The notes: a model not told the origin generated them from the letters alone. 64,000 nt of DNA from Fimadaptatus sp948467645 (GCA_948467645.1 CAOKFD010000004.1:14438-78437), one strand, 5' to 3'. Positions 48,850 to 60,480 are shown, numbered from the stretch's first letter. Numbers and translations are program-made.

Positions 48850-50307
48850 ATGAACGTAAAACAGCTGATAAATGAGCTGCCCTGCTTGATAAAAGTGCAC
48901 GGGGATGAAAATACTCAGGTTTTGTCGCTGAGCGCCGATTCGCGCAAGATTGAGCCGGGTGCGCTGTTTTTTTGCATACACGGCATAAAGGTTGACGCAC
49001 ATGAGTTCGCGCCGCAGGCAGTCGCTGCGGGCGCGTCCGTACTTGTCGTAGAGCGCGAGCTGGACGTGGACGCGACGCAGATAGTCGTAACCGACGTGCG
49101 CCTTGCGATGAGCTATATCGCCCAGTCGTTCTATGGCCATCCGGCGCGCTGCATGAAGATGATCGGCATAACCGGCACCAAGGGCAAGTCCACCACCTGC
49201 TTTCTGATTAAGTCGATACTCCAGCAGGCGGGACATAAGGTGGGCCTGATCGGAACCATAATGACCATGATAGGCGATAAGCGCCTGCCAGCCGACCTGA
49301 CTACCCCCGACCCGATAGAGCTTCAAAAGCTGCTCAGGCAGATGGCTGACGAGGGCGTAGACGTGGTAACAATGGAGGTGTCCGCGCACGCGCTGGCGCT
49401 GCATAAGCTGGACGGCATGATTTACGACGCAGTGGCGTTTACCAATCTGTCGCACGACCATCTGGACTTCTTCGGCACGCCTGAAAACTATTTTGCGGCC
49501 AAGTGCCGGCTGCTTACCCCGGAATTTGCCAAGTACGCGCTGCTTAACGGCGACGACGAGCACGCCGCCAGCATAGTCGATACGCTCAAAATACCGCATG
49601 AGCGTTTCGCAATCCGCGAAAAGGCCAATATATACGCGGGCGACATCGAGTTCGACGCGCGCGGACTCAGCTTCATGATGCACTTCCATAAGCGCTATGC
49701 GCTGGAAATCCACCTGAAGCTCAGCGGCCTGTTCAATGTATACAATTCGCTGTGCGCGGCGGCGGTGTGCGACGCGATCGGCGTTGCGCCCGAATACATA
49801 AAGGCGGGGCTGGAGGAAATCGCCAGCGTGCCCGGCCGCATGGAGGTGCTGGACACCGGCACGCAGTATCAGGTGATACTTGACTATGCGCATTCGCCGG
49901 ACAGTCTGGATAACGTTCTGCGCGCGGTAAGGCAGTTTACCAATGGCAGGCTGATAGCTGTGTTCGGCTGCGGCGGCAATCGCGACCGCGAGAAGCGCCC
50001 GATAATGGGCCGCATAGGCGCGGAACTTGCCGACTATTGCGTACTGACCAGCGACAACCCGCGCGGCGAAAACCCGATGGACATACTTGCCTCGATAGAG
50101 GAGGGCGCGCGTCCCGAGGGCAAGCCGTACAGCGTGATCGAAAACCGGCGCGAGGCCATAAAGCACGCGCTCAAAATTGCACAGCCGGGCGACGTGGTGC
50201 TGCTGGCGGGCAAGGGTCACGAGACTTATCAGGAAATCATGGGCGAAAAGCATCCCTTCGACGAAAAGGTCGTCGTGCAGGAATTGCTGGCCGAGCTTGA
50301 AATGTAA
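48850..50307 (+). CDS. murE: UDP-N-acetylmuramoyl-tripeptide synthetase (MurE)
   Basis: A 485-residue Mur ligase. The ATP loop is GITGTKGKSTTC, the middle domain has SAHALALHKLDG and NLSHDHLDF, and the C-terminal motif DNPRGEN (about residue 403) is the DNPR type that binds meso-diaminopimelate rather than lysine. It adds the third amino acid in the cytoplasm. GGGGAGG precedes the ATG. murF, normally next, is missing. Confidence 0.96.
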   Translation: MNVKQLINELPCLIKVHGDENTQVLSLSADSRKIEPGALFFCIHGIKVDAHEFAPQAVAAGASVLVVERELDVDATQIVVTDVRLAMSYIAQSFYGHPARCMKMIGITGTKGKSTTCFLIKSILQQAGHKVGLIGTIMTMIGDKRLPADLTTPDPIELQKLLRQMADEGVDVVTMEVSAHALALHKLDGMIYDAVAFTNLSHDHLDFFGTPENYFAAKCRLLTPEFAKYALLNGDDEHAASIVDTLKIPHERFAIREKANIYAGDIEFDARGLSFMMHFHKRYALEIHLKLSGLFNVYNSLCAAAVCDAIGVAPEYIKAGLEEIASVPGRMEVLDTGTQYQVILDYAHSPDSLDNVLRAVRQFTNGRLIAVFGCGGNRDREKRPIMGRIGAELADYCVLTSDNPRGENPMDILASIEEGARPEGKPYSVIENRREAIKHALKIAQPGDVVLLAGKGHETYQEIMGEKHPFDEKVVVQELLAELEM

Positions 50308-50415
50308 TATACAAATGCAAATATGTGTACGCGCCTGACCCTGAAACAAGGGCCTACCGCGACTGTACATGGGCTGCGCGGGCGGCCGATAAAACGCATC
50401 TAAGGGGGAGACGGT

Positions 50416-51435
50416 ATGCAGCAAATAATCTGGCCGGTGCTGATAGCCTTTCTGGCCGTAATGGTCATGGGGCCGATTGGCATCCCGCTGCTTAAAAAAC
50501 TGAAGTATGGACAGACGATATACGAACTTGGCCCGCAGAGCCACCTTGCCAAGCAGGGCGTGCCCACGATGGGCGGCGTGATAATCGCGGCGGCGGTGCT
50601 GGTCGTATCGCTGGCGTTCTCGCGCGGCCGGAGCTGGGGCTTCGTGCTTTACATACTGCTGTCGGGGCTTTTGCACGGCGCGATAGGCTTTACCGACGAT
50701 TATATCAAGGTGGCTAAAAAGCGCTCGCTGGGCCTTACGCCCAAGCAGAAGATCATGATGCAGATCGTCAGCGGCCTGATACTCACACTGTGGGCATACT
50801 TCGATCCGCAGATCGGCGCAAAGGTCGTCGTGCCGTACTGGAACGTCGAATGGAATCTGGGACTGTTCTACATACCGCTCATGATTCTGATGTTCGTATT
50901 CATGATTAACTCCGCAAACCTGCTGGACGGTCTGGACGGGCTGTGCGCGTCCTGCTCCACGGTGGGACTGGCGACATTCTCGCTGATATGCTTTGTAATG
51001 GCGGCGGGCGCGTCGCATATACCGGCGCCCGAGGGCGTTGATCCGGTCGCCTATTCCGAAAACCTGCGCAATGCGGCCGTAATTTGCGGCGCGGGTGCGG
51101 GCGCTTGCCTGGGCTTCCTGCGATTTAATACCAATCCGGCCAAGGTAATCATGGGCGACACCGGTTCCATGTTCCTGGGCGGCATGTTCGTGGGCGTGGC
51201 GATGGTCACGCGGCTGCAACTGCTGCTCATACCCGTGTGCGCGGCCATGATTGTGTCCAGCCTTTCGGTAATCCTGCAGGTCATGTACTGCAACATGTCG
51301 GGCGGCAAGCGCCTGTTCAAGATGTCGCCGCTGCATCATCATTTCGAGCTGTGCGGCATGAAAGAGCCGCGCATAGTGGCGATGTATACGCTTTTCAGCG
51401 TGGTTATGTGCCTTCTGGCCATGCTCACGTTGTGA
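50416..51435 (+). CDS. mraY: Phospho-N-acetylmuramoyl-pentapeptide transferase (MraY)
   Basis: A 339-residue ten-helix membrane enzyme. It has GVPTMGG, FTDDYIKV with the paired aspartates, NLLDGLDGL (catalytic Asp) and the HHHFE motif SPLHHHFELCG. It makes lipid I from UDP-MurNAc-pentapeptide and undecaprenyl phosphate. There is a gap of 108 bases after murE with no murF. The start has AAGGGGGAGA eight bases upstream. Confidence 0.96.
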   Translation: MQQIIWPVLIAFLAVMVMGPIGIPLLKKLKYGQTIYELGPQSHLAKQGVPTMGGVIIAAAVLVVSLAFSRGRSWGFVLYILLSGLLHGAIGFTDDYIKVAKKRSLGLTPKQKIMMQIVSGLILTLWAYFDPQIGAKVVVPYWNVEWNLGLFYIPLMILMFVFMINSANLLDGLDGLCASCSTVGLATFSLICFVMAAGASHIPAPEGVDPVAYSENLRNAAVICGAGAGACLGFLRFNTNPAKVIMGDTGSMFLGGMFVGVAMVTRLQLLLIPVCAAMIVSSLSVILQVMYCNMSGGKRLFKMSPLHHHFELCGMKEPRIVAMYTLFSVVMCLLAMLTL

Positions 51436-51536
51436 CGCACGGCTGAAGCAGGAAGGGCGTGACCCGGCCTGCTTCAAACTTTATCGCCGTGCATTTGACA
51501 ATCCTCCCGCTATTGGGAGAGGGGAGAGACATTTTT

Positions 51537-52892
51537 ATGAGGTTCATAGGCAAAAAAATACTTGTTATAGGCATGGCCCGCAGCGGCGTGGCCGTCGCCT
51601 CGCTGCTCAGCCGTCACGGCGCTAATGTAATTATAAACGACAGAAAGACCGAAAAGGAACTCGGCTCGGCTCTGGACGAACTTAAAGGTCTTAATATCGA
51701 ATGGCGCCTGGGCGACGACCCGGTTGAACTTGTCGAGCATGTCGACGGCGTTGTGATAAGCCCCGGCGTGCCGATAACCGCGCCGGCAGTAAAGCACGCG
51801 CAGGAACTTGACATACCGGTCGAGGGCGAAATCGAGGTCGCATACCGACTGTCGCGTGGCCGCGTGGTGGGCATAACCGGCACCAATGGCAAGACCACCA
51901 CCACCACCCTGATCAGCGAGATGTTCAAAAATCAGGGCAAGACCACCTATACCGTGGGCAATATCGGCTTCCCGTTCTCGGCAATCGCCGATAAGGCCAC
52001 GCCCGACGACGTTATCGTGTGCGAGGTATCTAGCTTCCAACTGGAGTCAATCGACAAATTCCGCCCCACGATAAGCGCCATACTGAACATATCCGAGGAT
52101 CATCTAACCCGCCACGGCACTATGGAAGAATACATACGCATGAAGAAGCGTATATTTGAAAATCAGCGCCACGACGACGTGTGCGTGCTGAATTACGACG
52201 ATCCCGTAACGCGCGCGATGGCCAAGGATATGATTGCCCAGCCGGTATTCTTCTCCCGCAAGGAAGCCGTCGAGGGCGCGTATGTCAAGGACGGCCGCAT
52301 AGTATACGGCGTGGAATACCCGCGTGACATATGTGCAGTCGAGGACGTATATATTCCCGGCCCGCACAATCTGGAAAACGCGCTGGCAGCGGTCGCGATG
52401 GCCGTTAACGCCGAGATACCCGTGGACGTAATCCGCCACACGCTAAAGACGTTTAAGGGCGTAGAGCACCGCATCGAATTCGTGCGCGAGGTGCACGGCG
52501 TGCGCTTCATAAACGATTCCAAGGGCACCAACGTCGATTCCACGCTGAAGGCAATCGCTACGATGGATCGCCCCACGACGATCATACTGGGCGGCTCCAC
52601 CAAGCATTCGGACTATGCGCCGCTTGCTAAGGCGATGGTCGAATCGCCATATATTGAGGGTGCGGTGGTCATCGGCGCGACCACGCCCGAAATTACTCCC
52701 GCGCTGGACGCGGCGGGCTTTACCGATTACAGGCTGGAAACCGACTTTAAGCAGGCGGTAGTCGCGGCGCAGTCCATGACGCGCCGTGGCGGCAATGTGC
52801 TGCTTTCGCCCGCGTGCGCCAGCTTTGATATGTTCAGCTGCTTCGAAGAGCGCGGCGATACGTTTAAGCAGATCGTAAACGAGCTGCAATAA
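51537..52892 (+). CDS. murD: UDP-N-acetylmuramoylalanine--D-glutamate ligase (MurD)
   Basis: A 451-residue Mur ligase. N-terminal KKILVIGMARSGVAVASLLS binds the UDP sugar; ATP loop VGITGTNGKTTTTT, EVSSFQLE, NISEDHLTRH, HNLENALAA and HRIEFV are typical. The open frame starts at 51459, but the ATG at 51537 gives the conserved beginning and has GGGGAGAG nearby. It works in the cytoplasm and adds D-Glu. Confidence 0.96.
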   Translation: MRFIGKKILVIGMARSGVAVASLLSRHGANVIINDRKTEKELGSALDELKGLNIEWRLGDDPVELVEHVDGVVISPGVPITAPAVKHAQELDIPVEGEIEVAYRLSRGRVVGITGTNGKTTTTTLISEMFKNQGKTTYTVGNIGFPFSAIADKATPDDVIVCEVSSFQLESIDKFRPTISAILNISEDHLTRHGTMEEYIRMKKRIFENQRHDDVCVLNYDDPVTRAMAKDMIAQPVFFSRKEAVEGAYVKDGRIVYGVEYPRDICAVEDVYIPGPHNLENALAAVAMAVNAEIPVDVIRHTLKTFKGVEHRIEFVREVHGVRFINDSKGTNVDSTLKAIATMDRPTTIILGGSTKHSDYAPLAKAMVESPYIEGAVVIGATTPEITPALDAAGFTDYRLETDFKQAVVAAQSMTRRGGNVLLSPACASFDMFSCFEERGDTFKQIVNELQ

Positions 52893-52959
52893 TCGGCGCG
52901 CATAAAGCACTCCCGCCTAAAATAAGCCGCGGCTAAAGCGCCGCGAAAAGGGGAGTGCA

Positions 52960-54108
52960 ATGGTATCTGCCTCCAAAAACATGAATGTGGGCGCGCCCCG
53001 TCCGCCAATCGCGGAACGGGGCCGCGTCGATATGTGCATAATTAGTACGCTGCTATTGCTTTTGACCGTGGGGCTTATGACGCTGTTCGCCGCCAGCTTT
53101 TACGGCGCACAGCAGGACGGCAGTCCGTTCGATACGGTGCTGAAACAGTTAATAGGCGTGGGCATGGGCGCGATTGCGATGACCGCCTTTGCCAACTTCC
53201 CATACTGGAGGCTGAAAAATCCGTACATAGTCGGCGGTATGCTTGTGATCAGCTTCGTACTGCTTGCACTGGTTGCGATACCCGGCATAGGCAAGCTGGT
53301 CAACGGCTCGCGGCGCTGGCTGTACATCGGTCCGCTCAGCATACAGCCCTCCGAAATCGCAAAGTTTTCGGTGATACTGTTCATGGCGACGGCGCTTACC
53401 AATATCGGCAGACGCGTTGAAAGGCTATTCACGGGCATATGCCCGCTGATGATAGTGCCGGGCGCGGCGTTCCTGATGATACTTTTGCAGCCCAACCTTT
53501 CCACGGCAGGCTCAATCATAATCGTATCGATAGTGATGGTGCTGGCCGCGGGCGCGAAGTGGCGGCATCTGGGGCTGATGGGCGCAGGGGGCGCGGTGCT
53601 GGCCGCATACTATGCGTGGTCGGAGCCGTACCGGCGCGAGCGGCTGCTGTCCTTCCGCAACCCGTTTGCCAAGCTCAGCGACGAGGGCTATCAGCTAAGT
53701 CAATCGCTGCTGGCGTTCGGCTCTGGCGGGCTGTTCGGCATGGGGCTGGGCAAGGGAAGACAGAAGTACGGCTTTCTGCCTTACCCCGAGAGCGACTTCA
53801 TATTCGCCGTGGTGGGCGAGGACATGGGGCTGTTCGGATGCGTGGCGGTGCTGATGCTGTTCCTGGCATTCGTGTTTTTCGGACTGCGCGTGGCGATTAA
53901 CTGCCCGGACAGATTCGGCTCGCTGCTCGCATGCGGCATAACTCTCATGATAGGCATTCAGGCGTTCATGAATGTGGCGGTCGTGATCGGGCTTATGCCT
54001 ACGACCGGACTGCCGTTGCCGTTTTTCAGCGCGGGCGGCACGTCAATATCGATATTCATGGGCGCGGTGGGGATACTGCTCAACATATCGCGCTATTCGC
54101 CCAGATGA
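52960..54108 (+). CDS. ftsW: Lipid II polymerase FtsW/SpoVE
   Basis: A 382-residue SEDS protein of ten helices. It has GSRRWLYIGPLSIQPSEIAK, QPNLSTAGSI with the catalytic Asp region replaced by Asn, GYQLSQSLLAFGSGGLFGMG, KYGFLPYPESDFIFAVVGED and PTTGLPLPFFSAGGTS. The N-terminal 20 residues are a hydrophilic tail. AAAGGGGAG precedes the ATG. It polymerises septal or cortex glycan with the PBP. murG is not next to it. Confidence 0.94.
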   Translation: MVSASKNMNVGAPRPPIAERGRVDMCIISTLLLLLTVGLMTLFAASFYGAQQDGSPFDTVLKQLIGVGMGAIAMTAFANFPYWRLKNPYIVGGMLVISFVLLALVAIPGIGKLVNGSRRWLYIGPLSIQPSEIAKFSVILFMATALTNIGRRVERLFTGICPLMIVPGAAFLMILLQPNLSTAGSIIIVSIVMVLAAGAKWRHLGLMGAGGAVLAAYYAWSEPYRRERLLSFRNPFAKLSDEGYQLSQSLLAFGSGGLFGMGLGKGRQKYGFLPYPESDFIFAVVGEDMGLFGCVAVLMLFLAFVFFGLRVAINCPDRFGSLLACGITLMIGIQAFMNVAVVIGLMPTTGLPLPFFSAGGTSISIFMGAVGILLNISRYSPR

Positions 54109-54197
54109 TGCGCGCATGGGAATTTGCTTTCACGCGTGCTGACCGCATGGCATATGTTACAGGCAGAGGGCCATATTGCCATGGAGGTGCGCATATC

Positions 54198-55451
54198 ATG
54201 GAAGAAATCCGTATAGTCGGCGGGCGTCCGCTTTCGGGCAGCGTGCGCGTGGGCGGCGCAAAAAACGCCGTGCTGCCGCTGCTGGCGGCCAGCATAATGT
54301 GCCGCGAAAAGATAAGGCTTTGCGATGTCCCTTACATATTGGACGTGGAAAACATGCTCGAAATTCTGCGTCGGCTGGGCGTAAAATCCGAGCGCGACGG
54401 CGCGTGTGTGGAAATCGACGCGGCGAATGCGGACTGCTTCAGTATGCCTGAACATCTGTCCAAGCAATTGCGCTCGTCGATATTCATGATGGGCTCGATA
54501 CTCACGCGCTTTGGCAAGGCTACGGTCACGTATCCGGGCGGGTGCGAGATAGGGCTTAGACCCATCGACCTGCACCTGAAAGGTCTTCAGGCATTGGGCG
54601 CGCGCATACGCGAGGAACAGGGCATGATATACTGCGACGGCGCGGATATGCGCTGCGGCGACATCCACCTTGATTTTCCCAGCGTGGGCGCGACCGAAAA
54701 CGTGATGATGGCGGCGGTGACGCTGAAGGGCACGACGCGCATAATCAATGCCGCGCGCGAACCCGAGATAGTCGATCTGGCGCGCTTCATAAACGCGATG
54801 GGCGGCCGGATAAGCGGCGCGGGCGGCCACACGGTGACTGTCGAGGGCGTTGACCGGCTGCACGGCTGCGAATTTACGCCCATGCCCGACCGCATAGTCG
54901 CGGGCACGATACTGTGCGCGGCGGCGATAACGCGCGGCGACGTGCATATAACCAACGTGCGCGCGGGAGACCTGACCGACGTGATCGACAAACTGCGCAT
55001 GTCGGGCAGCGAGATAAGCGTGGGCGAAAGCGAAATGCGCATACGCACGCACCGTGTGGGCGCGCTGCGCGCATATACTCAGCCGTATCCGGGCTTCCCG
55101 ACCGATATGCAGGCACAGTTCATGGCGCTGGCATGTACGGCGCGCGGCACGTCCATGATTGTGGAAAACGTGTTTGAGTCGCGCTTTGCGCACGCGGCGC
55201 AGTTTACGCGCATGGGCGCGGACATATGGATAAACGACCGCACGGCGGTTGTGCGCGGCGGGCGGCTGCATGGCGCGAACGTAAGCGCGCGCGACCTGCG
55301 CGGCGGCGCGGCGCTGGTGATCGCGGGACTGGGCGCGGAGGGCGCGACCGCGATTGACAATATTCAGGTAATAGATCGGGGCTATGAGCGTATAGAGGAT
55401 ATGTTTGCCGGGCTGGGCGCGGATATTGCGCGGGTAAATGTACCGCAGTGA
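54198..55451 (+). CDS. murA: UDP-N-acetylglucosamine 1-carboxyvinyltransferase (MurA)
   Basis: A 417-residue enolpyruvyl transferase: start MEEIRIVGGRPLSGSVRVGG, catalytic Cys at residue 116 in YPGGCEIGLRPID (fosfomycin-type Cys, equivalent to E. coli Cys115) and DRIVAGTILCAAA and PGFPTDMQAQFMALA. It starts peptidoglycan synthesis from UDP-GlcNAc and PEP. The upstream open frame is fused to 53931, but GGAGGTG eight bases before the ATG at 54198 fixes the start. It occupies the murG/murB position of classical clusters. Confidence 0.96.
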   Translation: MEEIRIVGGRPLSGSVRVGGAKNAVLPLLAASIMCREKIRLCDVPYILDVENMLEILRRLGVKSERDGACVEIDAANADCFSMPEHLSKQLRSSIFMMGSILTRFGKATVTYPGGCEIGLRPIDLHLKGLQALGARIREEQGMIYCDGADMRCGDIHLDFPSVGATENVMMAAVTLKGTTRIINAAREPEIVDLARFINAMGGRISGAGGHTVTVEGVDRLHGCEFTPMPDRIVAGTILCAAAITRGDVHITNVRAGDLTDVIDKLRMSGSEISVGESEMRIRTHRVGALRAYTQPYPGFPTDMQAQFMALACTARGTSMIVENVFESRFAHAAQFTRMGADIWINDRTAVVRGGRLHGANVSARDLRGGAALVIAGLGAEGATAIDNIQVIDRGYERIEDMFAGLGADIARVNVPQ

Positions 55452-55475
55452 ACGACGGAATATGGAGGGCGTGCG

Positions 55476-56306
55476 ATGGGCGGCTATGGACAAAAGCGAA
55501 TGCGGATGCTGGTTGCGATAGCGCTTGTCGCGCTGATTCTGGGCGCGGTTTCGGGCGTGGTTTTCCGCAAGGTTATGGTTGTAAAAAACATCGTGGTCGA
55601 GGGCGTGGACGATGAAACGGCGAATACTGCACGCGCGCTTTCGGGCATAAGGCTGGGGCAGAGCGTGTTCGATATAGACGAGCGCCAGATCGCGATCAAC
55701 CTGCGCGAGGACGGCTACATAAAGCTGTGCTCGGTCGAGGTTCAAAGGCCGGACACGGTGATACTGAACCTGAAAAAGCGCGTGGGCGTGGCGGCGTTCG
55801 AGCATCTGGGCTTTACATATATCGTGGACAGCGAACTGAGCGTGCTGGAATGTGTGGGCGCGCTGAGCGACGCGGGCGTGATGATAGTCACCGGCGCGCC
55901 GATACAGCGCACGCCCGTGGGTATGCCGCTCAACGTGGATGCGACGCGCGGCGATATGTTAAAGACACTGCTCAGCGCGGTCGAATCGGCCGGGATAAGC
56001 GGTGACATAAGCGAGATAAACGTCGCAAACGAGCAAAACCTGTACTGCGTCATGCGCGGCGGGCTGGTATTCAGGCTGGGCGATATAACTAACATAGAAA
56101 GCAAGCTCGCGTGGATAACGCCCATGCAGCGCCAGCTTTTAAGCGAAGGCAGATCCAGCGGCACCGTGGACGTAACCGGCGTAACGTCGGCCGACTACAT
56201 ACCGCCCAGCGCCACGCCCGAGGCCACAGCCCTGCCGGGTCAGATGCTGCCTACGGCTACGTTCGTGCCGTTCGACGCGACTCCTCAGCCGACCCAGGCG
56301 GCATAA
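55476..56306 (+). CDS. ftsQ: Cell division protein FtsQ/DivIB
   Basis: A 276-residue bitopic protein: membrane helix about 10-31, POTRA domain about 34-108 (KNIVVEGVDDETANTARALS, then INLREDGYIKLCSVEVQRPD) and a beta domain to about 225. A Pro/Thr/Ala tail ends it. It bridges FtsL/DivIC and the division synthase outside the membrane. It is 24 bases after murA. Confidence 0.9.
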   Translation: MGGYGQKRMRMLVAIALVALILGAVSGVVFRKVMVVKNIVVEGVDDETANTARALSGIRLGQSVFDIDERQIAINLREDGYIKLCSVEVQRPDTVILNLKKRVGVAAFEHLGFTYIVDSELSVLECVGALSDAGVMIVTGAPIQRTPVGMPLNVDATRGDMLKTLLSAVESAGISGDISEINVANEQNLYCVMRGGLVFRLGDITNIESKLAWITPMQRQLLSEGRSSGTVDVTGVTSADYIPPSATPEATALPGQMLPTATFVPFDATPQPTQAA

Positions 56307-56425
56307 AATGACAATAAATAGGTTTAACACCCATTGCCATATGGCCGACACAAATAGGCTGTATAGTATATTACGAAAAGACTCGGGTTGACCCAAAAAA
56401 TCAACATGAAATCACAATAACCCCC

Positions 56426-56464
56426 TTTTCAACCAACGCCCTATACGGTATAATGATATATAAT
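56426..56464 (+). promoter_or_regulatory. Internal promoter before ftsA
   Basis: Two possible -10 boxes, TATAAT at 56449-56454 and TATAAT at 56459-56464, with TTTTCA at 56426 as a weak -35 for the first. The gap of 210 bases is the longest in the cluster and is AT-rich. Confidence 0.6.
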
Positions 56465-56516
56465 ATGGGGTAGGACTCGGAGTTTATCCCCATTGCAAGG
56501 CAGGCGATGAATTGTT

Positions 56517-57722
56517 ATGAAGACAATGGCAGCCGCCATCGACTTCGGTACATCAAAAATAGTGACCATTATGGCTGAAAGCGGCGATTATCACCGCTGT
56601 AGCATACTGGGTTCCGGTACGGCAGCATACGATGGATTTTCGGAGGACGGCAAGTGGAATACCCCCGACAAACTAAGCGACGCGATTAAATCCGCGATAG
56701 CTCAGCTGGAGGGCGAGGCGCACAAACCCGTTACCGAACTGTACGTGGGCGTGCCGGGCGAATGTATGCGCGTGCATATACGTCAGTCTCAGCTAACCAC
56801 CGGCCCCGAGGGCCGCGTAACGCTGCAAGACGCGAGCGATATACTGAAGAAAGTAGTGGCTCAGCTTAACGCAAATCAGGGCAGCGTGCTTTCCTATTCC
56901 CCTGCGTATTATCAGGTGGATGACGGCGAACCCACAATGACGCCGGTGGGTATGCGCGGCCGCACGCTTTCGGCCAAGGTGTCGGTGATTACCGCTTCGC
57001 TGGACTTTATGGACGATATCGAGTTGAGATTGCGCGACATGGGCATAAAGGTCAGCGGCTTCATGCCGTCCGCGATGGGCGAGGCGGTTCTGCTCATGCC
57101 CCCCGAGGAGCGCGACAAGACCGTCGCGATGGTGGACGTGGGCTATCTGCACACCGAGCTTATGGTGATGCAGGGCGACGCGATGGTGGATTATCAGGTG
57201 CTGCCGGTGGGCGGCGGGCATATTGCGGCCGATCTGGCTTACGGACTGGAAATTCCGTTTGCCACGGCTGAAGGCGTAAAGCGCGCGTTCGCATTTGACG
57301 GCTCGGGTGACATCGAGCTGGGCGAGGGCGCGGGGGCACAGCGCTTCGAAAGGCCGTTTACGACCGAGATAATCACCGCGCGCGTGGACGAGCTTAGCGA
57401 TATGATACGCTCGGCGCTGGAGGACACTCCCATAAAGCCCGACGCAAACGCGCCGCTGTATCTGACCGGCGGCGGAATATCGATGATGCGCGGCGGCCGC
57501 GAGTACGTAGCCCGCGCGCTCAACCGCCAGATAAAGGTGCCCTCGGCGCGCGCCGGCAAGCTGAACAGCCCGCCGTATGCGTCCGCACTGGGCCTTATCG
57601 ATATGGTGTTTGACAAGATCGACATGCAGAACGGCGACACCGGCACCGGGCCGATGGATAAGGTTCTGGACGTCGTATATGGGATAGGTCATAAGCTAGG
57701 CGGTATATTCAAACGGCAATGA
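56517..57722 (+). CDS. ftsA: Cell division protein FtsA
   Basis: A 401-residue actin-like ATPase: AAAIDFGTSKIVTIM at the start (phosphate 1), VAMVDVGYLHTELMV (phosphate 2), LYLTGGGISMMRG (adenosine) and the C-terminal amphipathic helix VVYGIGHKLGGIFKRQ that anchors it to the membrane. It tethers FtsZ. The Gly-rich loop normally GSKI is GTSKI here. The ribosome site is weak (AGGCAGG, distant). ftsZ follows after 91 bases. Confidence 0.94.
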   Translation: MKTMAAAIDFGTSKIVTIMAESGDYHRCSILGSGTAAYDGFSEDGKWNTPDKLSDAIKSAIAQLEGEAHKPVTELYVGVPGECMRVHIRQSQLTTGPEGRVTLQDASDILKKVVAQLNANQGSVLSYSPAYYQVDDGEPTMTPVGMRGRTLSAKVSVITASLDFMDDIELRLRDMGIKVSGFMPSAMGEAVLLMPPEERDKTVAMVDVGYLHTELMVMQGDAMVDYQVLPVGGGHIAADLAYGLEIPFATAEGVKRAFAFDGSGDIELGEGAGAQRFERPFTTEIITARVDELSDMIRSALEDTPIKPDANAPLYLTGGGISMMRGGREYVARALNRQIKVPSARAGKLNSPPYASALGLIDMVFDKIDMQNGDTGTGPMDKVLDVVYGIGHKLGGIFKRQ

Positions 57723-57813
57723 CGGCGGCCGGCTTACCCGCACGCGGGCATCGCGCGCAGGGTCGCGCAGCGGCTCGCGAACTGAGGGAGAAAGACGAGG
57801 GGGATTAATTGTG

Positions 57814-59217
<1,404 letters not shown>

Positions 59218-59232
59218 GCATAAACCCATGCG

Positions 59233-59260
59233 GGGCCGTTCACTGAACGGCCCTGTTTTT
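59233..59260 (+). terminator. Intrinsic terminator after ftsZ
   Basis: GGGCCGTT/AACGGCCC with a five-base loop, then TGTTTTT. Confidence 0.9.
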
Positions 59261-59547
59261 GCATGAAGCGCAAATATATTGAATATCGGTCGAAAGTCGG
59301 AATGTATGCTGTAAAGGCATATGCGGCGGCGATAATCGGCAACAAGGAGCTGTACAGGCGCGCATTTCGATAGGTCGATTGATGAGGCAATATACGTAGG
59401 TACGCTGTCTGCCTGAACATCGCAGAACTTGCCGACTTCTCTGCCGAAAGGCGCTTTTCGCGGAACATGGTTTGAACGACTTTCAAAATTTCATCACGAC
59501 TGAAAATACAAAACGCGCCGGTGCAACCGGCTAAACGAGGTGCTTTT
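59261..59547. other. Intergenic region between ftsZ and the sugar kinase, no gene
   Basis: Nothing coding was recognised. A small GCCGGT/ACCGGC hairpin lies at 59516-59530, just before the kinase ribosome site GAGGTG. Confidence 0.45.
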
Positions 59548-60480
59548 ATGATAAGTTGCGTATGTATGAATCCGGCACTGGATAAGACGATTGAGCTGGA
59601 CGGCTTCACCTACGGCGGGCTTAACCGCGTGCAAAGCGCGATTACCGACGCGGCGGGCAAGGCGGTAAACGTCGCGATTGTGCTCAGTCGTCTGGGCGAC
59701 CGGGCGAATCTGGTGGGCGTGAACTATAAGGACGGTGGTGACAAGGTAAGCGCGCGCCTGACTGCCGAGGGCGTGAGCAGCGACTTTGTGTGGCTGGACG
59801 GCGCACTGCGCGTGAACATAAAGGCACTGGACACCCGTACCGGCAAGATCACCGAGATAAACGAATCGGGCGCGCCGGTAACGCCCGAAGCGCTGAAGAG
59901 CGCCGACGCGATGATAGTGCGTGCGGCGGCGGACAGCGACTACATGGTACTGACCGGCAGTCTGCCCAAGGGCACGGACGCGAACTTCTATCGCCGCGCA
60001 ATCGAACGCATAGGCGAAAAGACGGACGCGCGCTGCGTACTGGACTGCGATGGCGAACGCCTGAGCGAAGGCATAAAGGCAAAGCCCTTCCTGATTAAGC
60101 CCAACAAGTACGAGCTGGGCCTGCTGTGCGGGCGCGAGCTGGAGGACAGAAGCGACATACTCCACTGCGCACAGGAAATCGCGCGCGCGGGCGTAAAGTG
60201 GGTGGCCGTGTCGATGGGCGGCGAGGGCGCGCTGATCGCGGGCGAAAACGAGGCGTACTTCGCGGCGGCGCTGGATGTGCCGGTGCGCTCGACCGTGGGC
60301 GCGGGCGATTCGATGGTCGCGGGTCTGGTGCATGGCTTTGCACTGGGCGGCGGCGCGGAGGCGGCGCTCAGGTGGGGCGCGGCGTGCGGCAACGCCAGCG
60401 TCATGACTGAGGGCACGCGCCTGATAGACACCGACGCTATGCCTGCGCTGCTGGAGCAGACCGTGTGCGAGAGAATATAA
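59548..60480 (+). CDS. PfkB family kinase, 1-phosphofructokinase/tagatose-6-phosphate kinase type
   Basis: A 310-residue sugar kinase. Start MISCVCMNPALDKTIEL, GKAVNVAIVLSRLGDRANLV, TGSLPKGTDANFY and the ATP/anion-hole motif STVGAGDSMVAGLVHGF are those of FruK/LacC. It phosphorylates a sugar phosphate, probably fructose-1-phosphate. It stands alone without a phosphotransferase gene, so the substrate is not certain. The ATG at 59548 follows CGAGGTG. Confidence 0.9.
   Translation: MISCVCMNPALDKTIELDGFTYGGLNRVQSAITDAAGKAVNVAIVLSRLGDRANLVGVNYKDGGDKVSARLTAEGVSSDFVWLDGALRVNIKALDTRTGKITEINESGAPVTPEALKSADAMIVRAAADSDYMVLTGSLPKGTDANFYRRAIERIGEKTDARCVLDCDGERLSEGIKAKPFLIKPNKYELGLLCGRELEDRSDILHCAQEIARAGVKWVAVSMGGEGALIAGENEAYFAAALDVPVRSTVGAGDSMVAGLVHGFALGGGAEAALRWGAACGNASVMTEGTRLIDTDAMPALLEQTVCERI

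Noticed and set aside
48799..51477. Minus-strand open frame of 892 codons opposite murE and mraY
   Set aside because: It mirrors two clearly conserved genes, has no ribosome site or protein-like hydrophobicity, and is rich in His/Arg/Tyr, the usual result of GC-rich codons read backwards.
54093..55805. Minus-strand open frame of 570 codons opposite murA
   Set aside because: A shadow of the conserved murA reading frame; no start signal.
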